Below, piece by piece: positions 38,729 to 55,693 of a DNA stretch of 64,000 nucleotides. The translations under genes and the position numbers were made by a program. This DNA comes from Peromyscus leucopus (taxonomy: Eukaryota > Chordata > Mammalia > Rodentia > Cricetidae), in the NCBI RefSeq assembly GCF_004664715.2, contig NC_051073.1:67600164-67664163 (forward strand), in the 5' to 3' direction. Within the stretch, counting starts at the first letter, position 1, and every line of letters starts with the position of its first letter. Below the pieces are notes generated by a model. It was not told where the DNA came from and did no database searches. It saw only the letters and a list, made by a program, of their open reading frames with translations.

Positions 38729-38919
38729 TGTAATTTTCACTAATTGAATCTGTACTTCTTTAATCCTGATACTTGGCAATGATTTGACTCTTCCTTGGTA
38801 GTATGGATATGATGTCATAAAGAGCACACATTGTTAAGACCAGTGTTGCCAGGTAAGAATGGTTTTATTCTCTCCCCTCATCTTCTCCAGCTAATTTGTT
38901 TCTCTGATTCTTTTTTATG

Positions 38920-39690
38920 GAAATATAACTTACACACAATAAAATTCACATTTAAAGACTTACAGTTTGTTGGATTTTAGTATTTCTACAAAGTTACACA
39001 AATATCAGAACTACTTGATTCTGACTCATTTCCGTCTCTCCAGGGAAGCAGTCATTCTCTGTTTTATTCCAACTCTGTGGTAGCACTTGACATCCACTAT
39101 TTCCCATCTCTGAAATTGTTTGCTCATTATATGCGATATTACAAACTCTCCTGTAATATTTCATAGAAATGGAATCAAATAACATGTAGTATTTGCATCA
39201 TGGAGCCTAATGGTGTTGTGTTCCACTTAGCATAATGGTTTTAAGGCTCATTTATATTGTCATATGAATCAGTATCCTATTACTCTTATCAATGAACAGT
39301 AATACATTATACAGCTATGCCACATTTTGTAGATCTACTCATCATTTGATAGATACTTGAGTTGTTTCTGTAATCAATACTACTATCAACATTTATTTAT
39401 AAATTTTCTTATGGACATGTTTTTACTTCCTATAGGTGCATGTCTAAAAGTAGAATGGGTGGATCATTGCTAACTGTATGTTTATTCTTCTGGGAAGATG
39501 CAGGTTATTTTCTCATCTATTACAGCATTCTATGCTCCCCCCAGCAATATGTGCGAGTTACAGTTTTTTCCACATTCTTATCCTTATCAACACTTTTAAC
39601 TGGGCAGTTCTACCACCACCATATTAAAGAGTGTCTTATTGTCATGTATTTCCAAGATTACCAGGATAATTTCTTAGAATGAAGAGTACT
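38920..39690 (-). mobile_element. Ancient L1M 3' UTR/ORF2 end fragment
   Basis: Antisense L1M pattern: ggaaatataacttacacaca, atagaaatggaatcaaataa, cacttagcataatggtttta, tgtagatctactcatcattt, catgtttttacttcctatag and gtagaatgggtggatcattg. It is heavily diverged and shared by all placental mammals in kind. Confidence 0.7.
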
Positions 39691-39881
39691 CTAAGAATTC
39701 TCATTTCTCGTTTTAATGTAAATAGTGTTAATGTACTATTACTACTATTACTGTGCTTCTACTTTCTCAGTCTCATTTTTGTTCAGTAATATGAAAGTCA
39801 TTTTCAAATCAAAGGAGTCCCTTCGGTGGCATCTTTAGCATTTACAGCCTTCACTAGCCCCCTACTTGTTTATCTCTTAGG

Positions 39882-39929
39882 AGTATCATCTATAAGGACA
39901 CGGTTCTTATAGATGATACTATAAGAACC
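39882..39929. repeat. Two overlapping inverted repeats sharing a middle arm
   Basis: Left hairpin: agtatcatctataag (39882-39896) pairs with cttatagatgatact (39906-39920), 15 bp, 9 nt spacer. Right hairpin: ggttcttatag (39902-39912) pairs with ctataagaacc (39919-39929), 11 bp, 6 nt spacer. Both are perfect, and they cannot form together. Confidence 0.9.
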
Positions 39930-40087
39930 TACCAGCTTTATTTTTACACGGTCATCATTTATGGAATTCTCTGTGTAAATGTACCAAATTGTGAGACTTC
40001 ACATTGGAAACTTTCCAGCATGCAGTGACATGGTGACAAAGACTTTTTATGGCAAACATGTTTGGAAAGGAAGAGGGAGTAGCATGA

Positions 40088-40117
40088 GGGGGGTTGGCAC
40101 GGGGGTGGGGGTGGGGA
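40088..40117 (+). other. G-quadruplex-prone G-rich run
   Basis: Four or more G runs of at least four: gggggg, ggggg, ggggg and gggg, with loops of 8, 1 and 1 nt. It lies on the sense strand of Fgf12, about 1 kb before exon 4. Confidence 0.7.
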
Positions 40118-41046
40118 GGCTTACTTGCTTATAGCTGGATGACATGCTATCCGGTTTTACGTTTGCTTATCTCAAAAGGAGAGGTATTTTATCTTTAGAA
40201 AAATACATTTCATTCTTTGATGTTTTAAGATAGGATTTTATTGTATTAATTACAAAATTGTGTTATACATCATTAGAAACAGAAACGGTGAGTCTGAGAG
40301 GTGAGTCTGAGATTATAACACAATTAAGAGTGAATTCTCACATTGGCTTGTAATTTTACTTTTATGCATCTTTTAACTAACTCTTTAGCATTTTGATTTT
40401 CTTAAGAGATGAAACTGAAGGAGATGTTTTTAAGATTTCTTCCTGGAATAACAGCATCCTTCTGTTTCATTGAGGATTCTTCAATAGGAGTATTTTTCTC
40501 CTACTGCTTATTTTTAAGGTTGTTATATCTGAGTTCTGATGATTAAGTACGCCACATTTTAAATGAATTAAAGGGAAAGCTACAGGCATTAAGCAAAGTA
40601 ATAGCATAATAATGAGTTTAGGGAACACGTTTTGCTGAGTCATAGATTTTTGTGAGTATAGAATATTCCCTTCAAAAACATCTGGTGTGCCTGTGTTGTC
40701 TGTGGTTGCCTTTTGATTTTGGATCCTAGGGATAAGTTCTACTGTTTCAAGTCCATGCTAACAGCCACTAAAATGAAGACTGACCAAACACTGATTTATA
40801 AGACATTTTACTTGCTAAGATTTTAGACCTATCTAGGGCCTTAACCTCCAATGAGGGACTGTTTCCAAGCAGTTGTTTTCTCTGAACTAAAAGCTGGTTG
40901 TAAAAAGAATCTTGAGTTTTGATTTTGTAGAATTACTCTCTATATGTGTGCTAACTGAAATTTTTTCCACCCTCCTGTGTCTTATTCTGAACACTGGGTA
41001 TATATGTGAGACTGACTGGATGCAGCCATTGCTGATTCCTTACTAA

Positions 41047-44369
<3,323 letters not shown>

Positions 44370-44480
44370 GTTGAAGCAAAGAAGTAAGTGTAATTAGTCC
44401 CAAGTCATGGAATCTGTAAGTAACAGAGCTGGAATTCAAGCCAGAGCAGTCTGCCTCAAGCAGTCAAGTGCTGAACTTCC
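44370..44480 (-). mobile_element. MIR SINE
   Basis: Antisense MIR core: gtaacagagctggaattcaa, gccagagcagtctgcctcaa, gcagtcaagtgctgaacttc. Confidence 0.5.
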
Positions 44481-44939
44481 ATGAACATGGGTGACACAGG
44501 CTGGTCTGAAGTCAGAAAGGCTGTGGATGTAACCTAATTACTAGACAAAAGGACTCAATGCTCTTGAACCCGTATCTACTTATGATTGCTTGTCCTTTTC
44601 TTCTCTTGGAATATACTACAGTGTAGAAATAAAACTCCTTGCAAATCCTTGAAGAGATTCATGCTCTTATAAATTACTTGATAAACACAAATTTGTCAGG
44701 TCCTTATGCTTCATATATATTCTGTTATAATTGTAAAAATATGCAAAATTTGAAACACTTTCCATCAATTCTTTATGCAGTTATATGTTATACTATTGGG
44801 TTTCTATTTGTAAGAAAGATAATTGAGGTTATGTTAGGCTTTTCTTTTCTGTGTATAAGAACTTCTTCCTTCCTGGTGGGTTTCCAAACTATTCTTGCTG
44901 TATACAATCTATCAATTTAGTATTCACTAGGCAGGTTAT

Positions 44940-45126
44940 ATATATTATCTCTATTTAAAAGAATCACAATATCCCTAGTTTATTCTTCTTTTATAGATGA
45001 GATGACTAATATTTAAACCAATAAGTAAAGTGTCCAAAATCACAAGTCTACAAAAATTCAACAGTGAGATTACAATCCAGGAATCCCAGATCCAGTGCCT
45101 TAGCACTTGACCCTACATTATACTGC
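44940..45126 (-). mobile_element. MIR SINE
   Basis: Antisense MIR: tttatagatgagatgactaa, aaagtgtccaaaatcacaag, caacagtgagattacaatcc, agatccagtgccttagcact, ending acattatactgccc. The order and end match the MIR consensus. Confidence 0.65.
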
Positions 45127-45211
45127 CCTGTGATTGGGAACAAGCTATGAATATCCAGCTAGGCAGAGAAGTCAGTGATGATGAGATGGCAAAGTAGAAA
45201 TGCCGTACCAT

Positions 45212-45585
45212 GTATTAGTTACTTTTCTGTTGCTATGATCAATCACCATGAGCAAGGCAATTTACAGAAGAACAAGTTTATTTTGGTTTATTGTTCTCAA
45301 GAGTTTGAGTCCAGCATGGTGGTAACAGCATGGACGTAGACAGCAGGAACAGAAGCTGAGAACTCACATCTTGAACTGTGAACAGAAAACAGAGAAAGTA
45401 AATCCAATGTAGAGCAAGGCCTTAAACGCTCTAAGCCCACTCACCCCTAGTCACATTCTTCCTTCAGCAAGACAGCACCTCCCAAACCTTCCCAAACACT
45501 ATCACCAACTGTAGACCAGGTATGCAAATGCCTGAAACTATGGGACCTGTGTCTCATTCAGACCACTATAGACCATGACAAAAAC
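45212..45585 (-). mobile_element. Rodent LTR-like repeat, same family type as at 29464
   Basis: Starts tgtattagttacttttctgt, gctatgatcaatcaccatga, then gtttattttggtttattg, and ends near cagaccactatagaccatga. It is the antisense form of the repeat that closes with aagtaactaa. Diverged. Confidence 0.5.
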
Positions 45586-46562
45586 CACATAGTAAGCTGG
45601 TTTTTCAGCCTAGCAGAATTAAGACAACTGTTTATGAAGTGATATAAAAATACATATTAAAGATGAGTGGATGCGACCATTAATGGAGTATTATGTTCAA
45701 ACTGAGTTAAAAATAATTAAAATGCATTGCCTTTGTACCTGTTCATTTAAAATATGATAATAAAAAGGGAAAGTTTACCTCAAAAACTAATAAGATTTAG
45801 AATGAATGAATTTAAAAAAATGAAGATCCAATAATCTTAGAAACAAATAACTCAGTGAGTCACCCAGTCCTACAGTTTGCTGCCCAGAGGAAGTGCCCTT
45901 CCCTAGTATATATAGATACAATGAGTAGACAGAAAAAGAAATCCCATGTTAAGTGAAAACAGCAGCAGACATAAGCACCTATACTTATATCAGATAAAAT
46001 ATACTTTGAGATAAACCATATAAAGAGGCAAAGAAAGAGACCTGTTCAACAAGGAGCTATAACAATTATTATAAACCTACATAATATATAAATAAGATAT
46101 AAAATGCTTATATACTTATTATGTTTAATACTCTTAATTTCCCACTATGTAAAATAATTTGGGATAAATGATTTCTAAAGTTTTTGACAATGAAATTTTA
46201 TGGTCGCCCCCCCCCAACAAGTTTATAGTTGCTTTTTTTTCCCTTTGGCACATCTACTGATGTCTAACAGGTACATTGTTAGTTTGATAAACTAAACTCA
46301 ATCTGTAATACTATGGAGTTGTTTACATATTCACCTTTTCATTACACACATATGAAAATCAAAATATGAATAACTTGTAGGCTTGGGTTTTGGTTAAAAG
46401 CAGGGCTCCTACTGTGGAAGGTAAAGACTAGTTTAAAACATTATATGGAAAGTGCTACAAACCTTTTAAGAGCATCAATAATTTGTAATAGTATTTATCT
46501 CCAGTCATAGATTTTTTAGCTTCAATTAATATCTTACCATGGGGGAAGGGGACATGATGGAC
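45586..46562. other. Fgf12 last intron, no gene seen
   Basis: Very A+T-rich with a C9 run at 46206-46214. Confidence 0.5.
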
Positions 46563-46778
46563 AGAGCTGGAGAAATCACTCTGCAGATAAGATCACCAGC
46601 TGCTTTTCCAGAGGACCCAGGTTCAATTCCTAGCAGCCACATAACAGCTCACAACCGGCTGTGATTCCAGTTCCAGGAGATGCAACGGTATCTTCTGGCC
46701 TTCTCAGGCACTGTATGAATGTAGTATACAGATAAACATATAGATAAAACACCTACATATGTAAAATAAAATAAAATG
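46563..46778 (+). mobile_element. B2/B3-type SINE
   Basis: gagctggagaaatcactctg, ttttccagaggacccaggtt, caattcctagcagccacata, acagctcacaaccggctgtg and tccagttccaggagatgcaa are the tRNA-derived B2/B3 body with box B (ggttcaattcc at about 46620). It ends in aaaataaaataaaatg. Confidence 0.85.
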
Positions 46779-46829
46779 TAGAAGAGAGAGGGGGAAAGAG
46801 AGAGATAAAGAAATAAATAAATGATGATT

Positions 46830-46842
46830 ATGATGATGGATG

Positions 46843-46880
<38 letters not shown>

Positions 46881-46889
46881 CAGATAGAT
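46830..46889. repeat. (GATG)n(GATA)n microsatellite
   Basis: Two ggat units followed by about ten gata units, close to the B2 tail. Confidence 0.9.
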
Positions 46890-48027
46890 AAAAATGAGAG
46901 CCATCCCTTAAGGATGGGAGGTGTTGTCTTATCTCCTCTGATAGGATGTGCAGCACTTTTTGTAAGTACTTTAGTGTAAAGTCACAAACTCTGATGGAAC
47001 CTTGCATTAAATTTGCATGTAAAATAGTTTAGACATTATTTCCTTCATTGCATTAGTGAATGAATATAGTACAGTTTTACGAGCTATTTCTATCATTGGT
47101 AATTTGTTATTTCCTTGTCTATTTCTTCTGAATCAGAACCTAAGATGAAAGGTATTCTAGCCATAACCTGTATTTTGAAGGGAAGAGTTTTATTTTTTAA
47201 TGATCTCTCCACGGTCGTCTAATTATAAAGCATATAATTGGAGGATAGTTTTAGAAAAGAAATGTGAAATAATAGCACTGCAAGCGATTAGGCATGTATC
47301 TGTTTAAACAAGTGGATGTTGCCTGTTTTATTTTTAATGTTCAAGAAATTCCTTATAAATCTGTTAACCCACTGCTTATACCATTACCACCCTGACAGAT
47401 CCCAGCACTGCATGATGAGTGGGCTGTTCTTTTGTGAAGTAGATTAGCCCTAGGTGGTAGAAAGCCAAAGTGTGTTATTTTAGTGTTGTGATTGTTTTTT
47501 GTTTTCCTCAAACATCTTTGCCTTTATCCCATTCCTGTGTTGATTTCATTTGAATGTGAAGATTCCTAAAATTAAGTTGTCCAGCTAAAGGATCTGTAAT
47601 TCTTACACAGATATCATGACAATAATTACCCACTTGCCCATTCCCTTCAATCCTTCACTCTCTGGTGTTCCACGTAAGGACAATGGTAATGAGGGGGTTG
47701 CAGATGCATGTACTGGATGGATTGACTTGGTATTTAAGCCCATTGCTATGTACGATGCACATAAGCCTCTACTTACTCGTCCCTAGAATTTACGACAACA
47801 GCACAGGCTCATTGATTCTCAGGGCATTATTCCACCATGGAGAAGTGACACCCCAGATTTAAACTGTCTTTGGGTGACCTCCCCCTCCAGTATCAGATAG
47901 AGGGCAAAAGACTCTTTGACAAAGAAAAAGATACAAACACCTCATTTTCTCCGCCCTCCTCCTCCATAAGCTGATTACTCAGCTCTTGCAGGTGGTTGAG
48001 TAGTTATAATCAAATTATTCCCCCTGA

Positions 48028-48032
<5 letters not shown>

Positions 48033-48068
<36 letters not shown>
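48033..48068. repeat. (GT)n microsatellite
   Basis: About 18 GT units. Confidence 0.95.
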
Positions 48069-48069
<1 letters not shown>

Positions 48070-49585
48070 CTGTGTGTTATCCAAAGACTTTAAGTTTCCA
48101 GGACTGAGTACTGGAGAAAATAAGATATTACCAAAGTATTTATCAATTGAAACCCATCCCTATAGAAGTATTCAGCATCTCAAATTTTGCCAGATTAAAA
48201 ACAAAATGCCTTTAAATATTTTTCTTTAGAAAAATGTTCATTGCCTTGTTGTCTTCTATCTTAAAGAAATGCTGAGGGATATGGCATAGGATGAAGAAAA
48301 ATTCAACTCAAGATTGTAGAGCAGAGAGTCCTTCCACAGCTACACAGAGAGTCACCAAAGAGAAGTACACCCTGGGTTCCTAAGGTTGTGAAGCTCCAAA
48401 TGGGAAGGTGAAGACCACAGACATATATAAAATCACCAGGAACAAGAGCTAGATGGTTCATATGCAAAGAGTCTCTTTTGGACTGGACCATACTAAAGAT
48501 AACTACATAGAGTGGATGCCCCAAACTTCCCTGGCACAGCATATTGCAGAAAGGATATTCACACTGGCACTCTGACTCTCATTTGTCTCTCCCTCCCTTC
48601 TTCCTGTTCCACCCTCTCTCTTCTTCCCTCCCCTTTTGAGTTTCCCTTTCCCAATTGTAACTCTTCACAGGAATTTTCTGCTAGTCTCTGGGATGAATCT
48701 CTAATGAAATGTCCCCAATCTTTAATGAAAAGTCCCCTGACACTTTCCTCACTCACTTCTGTCTCTCTTTTACACTTGAATATTATTTCTTCTCTCTTTT
48801 CAGATAAAGACATAAATCTTCTGTTGTTTGTAATTTCCCAACCTCTGTTATAGACATTTCAGCATACTGGGGACTTCCCTATGACCTGTTACCTTCAAAC
48901 CAGTGTTTAACTCACTCCCACAGTTCCAGAGAGATTCCATGTGACATTAATTAAGGTGTGAAATTGCTTCATGCTAATTGCCCAGGCCCTTCTATGATCT
49001 GCTATTAAGACAGCTGGGTATTTTTAATGGTACATTAACTTACAGAGCAATCTAACCTTTCCATTTCTTGGAAATTAGAGAAGGCCAAAGAAGATTTGAT
49101 TAAACTGTCAGTAATAAAAAATGTTAGTCATATTTCATTCTTCTTTCATAGAAACTGATAGAAGACATGGATTATGAGTTTCACCCAAAACAGAGGGTCT
49201 GCTGTCTCCATTTGGATGGAGAATTTGTCAGTAACAACTGCAATGGCCCTGTACGAACATCCAACAACCTACTTCATGACATTGGTGACTGCCACAGCTT
49301 CCCACATCACCACTCAAAGACCCCATTTTCTTCTCATCTGTAAAGAATTGAGTAGTGATGTAAAAGGAGTCAGTGAGCCACAGATCTGCAGCCTTGTCCT
49401 CTCTGTACAACACTGCTGTTTCAATATGTTGAATTAGATGGGTTATCATTTGATTATCACCAAGACCTTGATAATAAACTGATAGCTTTTATCCCCATTT
49501 TAATTGGGAGAAAACTCATTTTAAGAAGCATAAAGTAATTAGCTCAGATCCACATGATATCTTCCAACTTCAGCCCTCACACTTT

Positions 49586-49589
<4 letters not shown>

Positions 49590-49640
<51 letters not shown>
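49590..49640. repeat. (CA)n microsatellite
   Basis: About 25 CA units. Confidence 0.95.
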
Positions 49641-49643
<3 letters not shown>

Positions 49644-51649
49644 CAGGTTTTGTCATTTTTCACAACTAATAAGCTTACTTATTTCAATGACTCCTGCGAT
49701 TGTGAATTCTCTGTTTGAGAGTTAAAATCTGCACAGGCAGGACATATATACATGAATTCATGGCTTAGAAGGTGACACTGCTGATTTTCATACAACAATT
49801 AAATGTGGCATCTCTGTAAATACAGTGTTCTTCAGAATCTCCTGGAGGACGTGTTAAAGCACCAAGTGTTGGATGCTCCCCCTCTGAGTTTTTTAACTCT
49901 GTGGGTCTGGGTGTGTCTAAGAATGTCCTTTCTTAAGTTTTATGTGCTGCTGTGGCTGTTGCTGGTGTGAGAGTGTCTATTGGGGGGTGTCGCACTTTAA
50001 CAAACAGGAACTTGGGAGATTGCTAGAAGTGAAGGTCTTCAGGCGGGTTTGTGGTTAGCTTTCCTGATTCATTTTCTTTGCCATGAAATGTTCTTATGCC
50101 TGTGAAGATAAAGGAGATTTAAAAATAAAAGTATCAGTAAACTAAAGAATCTTGGTAAATGTGACCTACCGTGCAGTGCCCACTCCCAAATCATCCATTT
50201 TATGGTCACACAAGTACGTTCTAGGGATTAAGATTTAGGATTTGAGAGGAAGAGAAAGATTCATTGACTTTGAGGAAGAAGTTCATCTGTATCCCAAACA
50301 GGGATACCTGCAATTTTGATATTCATATGGAAAATGATCATGGAACACTTAGTAAAGTGTCATTCACCATAAGAGGGAATTTGGTACTAATGAAGAAAAC
50401 ATTTCTATGCATTTTTGTGGATAAATAACAAATGGGCAAACATTTAAAACTGTCACTATATACTAGTCCCAAAGGAAACGTATTTCAAACCATCTTATGT
50501 GGTGATTGAAGTAAATCTTTCATTAGACATTATGAATTAATAATATTTAAAGAGCATTGAAATTTAGTAATATTAACCAATGATCTGAGGGAAGTGTTTG
50601 TCCAGGCAAATAAACAGGAGTTACAAACATCCGAGGTGATCCAGCATTTCTGATTATGAACAAGAATGGCATTTTGTCTGGATGCAGTTGATTTTAGGGG
50701 AAAATGGTTTGTAGAAGGAAGCTAGAAAGTTAGGTTAAAGTCCAGAGAACTTGAGACCTTGTAGTTGCCATAAGGCATTAGCTTTTCTGTTTAATTTTTT
50801 GGGAAATCATTACACACTTGGAGGAAGATTGCAAGGCAAAGTGCTAGAATCTTCTCTCGGTAGAGGTAGCTCAGACTCTGGGGTTTATAACTAAAGGAGG
50901 AAAGAATGACTGTTTATTTTGAGGCTAGACCTAGTATAGCATTCTAATTTAATGGCTCGAGGTTGTTAGACAGAAAGAAAGAAATCCTTGGTGACTGTCA
51001 AGCTTGGTACGTGAGCAGCTGGTGAATGATGGTGGTGTTTAAAAATGAAGAAGAGAAGAGGAATGGTTTTATTGTCAGAACAAAGTCAGCAAAACTCATG
51101 TCCTCACATTATAGGCTTGAGCTTCATTAAGAAAATAATGGAGGGGTGCCACTTAGTGAGTGTGTGTACAAATGTGTGTTATCTCAATATGACAACTGTT
51201 CCTAGGTGACATTTTAAAGCATGAAGTGATCCCTTAGACCAGGTTTTCTCAACCATAACACTTGCAGTAGGTGTTTATTCTCATGTGAATCTGATAAGGT
51301 TGGAAGTAGCACTGAGAATTTAAAGGTAAAATAACAGAAAAGGTATAGGTTCTATCTCTTGGGAAGGATGAAAATTGTCATTTCTCACTGTGGATGTACC
51401 ACCTACTCTGAGCAACAATACATAAGTGTCCAAATTTCTTCACATACCTGCCAACGTTTGTTACTTTCTACTTACTGTTTTTATCATATATGTGTTATAT
51501 TTGTTTTCAAAATCATTCCTTGATGACAATAGCAATATTTAGTGAAAGTAAGGCCAACTTTAAATATTAATTAATATGCAACCACAATAATGTAAATATT
51601 GTCTAATATCAGTTAGTGTATTGAATCTTGTTTAGATCAGATCTCCTGA

Positions 51650-51800
51650 CTGGACAGGGTCATCCTAGATCTGCCACTGCTCAGCCCTTAATATTAGGGA
51701 AGTCATTTACTTTTATTTATATTTAAAAATGAAGATAATAATTTCTTACCTCTGGTGATCACCAAGTTATTCTAATCAGTAAATGAGAAGATCAATTTAA
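51650..51800 (+). mobile_element. MIR SINE, diverged
   Basis: agatctgccactgctcagcc, gggaagtcatttacttttat, aaaaatgaagataataattt and cttacctctggtgatcacca follow the MIR order on the + strand. Confidence 0.5.
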
Positions 51801-52187
51801 AGTGGCTTTGAATACTTCAAAATGACAGGTTTATTTGTGGCATTAACAGTTTACATTTTGACTTACAATATGTTTGTCAGACATCTTCTTAAATTTTGTT
51901 TCATAATTTATTTTGAAGTATTCAGAACTGGACTCACAGAAAGTTATTACAACTAGTAGAGGTGGCTGTCACCACACTAAAGAGTGCTTGTCCTTTTCCT
52001 GTCCTTTTTCTTGATGTTGTTACTGAATTCAGTTGCACTCTGTAAAGTACATTTTAGTTCTAAAATCTGATTGAGAGCTGGAGCCCTTTACTTGTTACAG
52101 TCTAAAGTTAGATGTTTTGCTGAGTTCCAGGATGTAAATGATAATGAAAAAGTAATTGGCTTAATAGTTCCCTGTCTCTGTCTCTAT

Positions 52188-52280
52188 TCATCCCTCCCTC
52201 CCTCCCTCTTTTTCTCTCTCCCTCCCTCCTTACTTCCCTCCCTCCCACCCTTCCTCTTCTCCTCCCTGCCTTGCTCCTCC
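52188..52280. repeat. (CCTT/CCCT)n pyrimidine tract
   Basis: Imperfect ccct and cctt array on the sense strand of the intron, with short interruptions. Confidence 0.85.
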
Positions 52281-54715
<2,435 letters not shown>

Positions 54716-54785
54716 CTGAGAACTCCTCCTGTTCTGCCCTCCCCGCCCTCTTCCTTCTCCTCCCTTCCCTTCCCCAATTTTCTCC

Positions 54786-54791
54786 AATAAA
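54786..54791 (+). promoter_or_regulatory. Fgf12: Candidate proximal poly(A) signal of Fgf12
   Basis: AATAAA occurs 71 nt after the stop codon, followed by another AATAAA-like stretch in an A-rich run near 54815. No clear GT-rich downstream element follows at the usual spacing, so use is doubtful. Confidence 0.3.
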
Positions 54792-54968
54792 TCCACCCCA
54801 ACAAGAGAAAAAAATAAAAAAAAAAGGCATCACAGGACTTAGTAGCTGAGATTCTGCACTCAAAATCTTCCTTTGTGTAGGACAAGAAAATTGAACCAAA
54901 GCTTGCCTGTTGCAATGTGGTAGATAATTCACATGCATAACAATTATTGCACATAAAAGCAAAGAAAA

Positions 54969-54974
54969 AATAAA
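54969..54974 (+). promoter_or_regulatory. Fgf12: Candidate poly(A) signal of Fgf12 with GT-rich downstream element
   Basis: AATAAA is followed about 30 nt later by a GT-rich stretch (taagtgtgttgttatt, about 54999-55014), which is the usual signal arrangement. It would give a short 3' UTR of about 280 nt. Confidence 0.4.
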
Positions 54975-55661
54975 TCAGGACTCCACAAACACTAAATTTA
55001 AGTGTGTTGTTATTAACAGAGGGCTAGCTGGAATGAAGACACAACTATAATGCCAACAAAATACGGTCATTGAACTGATGGGAAAGGTTTTAAGAAAGCA
55101 CTTAAAAATGTTGAACTGTAAATGCCTTTAAGTTCTAGAGAATTCTGTGATGTGCAGTTTTGTTTCATACTTGTATTTTCTTTAGATTTCTGTAAATGAT
55201 ACACAATTACATCCTGTTTCCAGGACATTCTTTCAACCATAAATTTGAACATGTCAAAATTATATTCTTCTAATGTCTGTCAGACGTATATAGTCAGGGG
55301 CCATTTAACGTGAAGAAAGGTTTTAAACATTATTCTTGATGTTGATAATATTTTTTATTTTAGAAAATGAAAATCTTGTGTTGAATTTAATCATATTAGG
55401 TGATTTAATTCAATTGTAAAGAGTTTCTCCTAAGAGAATATCATATTTTTTATCTAGGTATTGATCTGGGATTTCATTATTGTTTTGATATTTAGGGGAA
55501 AGGGTTTTGCTGTGTTTCTGAGAAGATATAGGGTACCCCCTGCCATTGCTATGTATGGTGAAGAAGCACAGGCTTCTTGCTTTTTTCCATTCAGTCTTAG
55601 TGTTGATTTGTGGGTACCTTTGAGTGTGTATGTGTATGTCTAGCTGTCATAGAAAGTTGTC

Positions 55662-55693
55662 TTTTTTTTTCTTTTTCTTTTTTTTTTTTTTTT
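55662..55693. repeat. T-rich tract
   Basis: Interrupted T run of about 32 bases downstream of the Fgf12 stop. Confidence 0.8.

Larger units (their letters stand above)
46890..51649. other. Fgf12 last intron with microsatellites and possible conserved elements
   Basis: No gene is seen. (GT)n at 48033-48068, (CA)n at 49590-49640. 48915-49045 is rich in TAAT/ATTA cores. 47310-47480 is balanced in composition and repeat-free. Confidence 0.5.
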
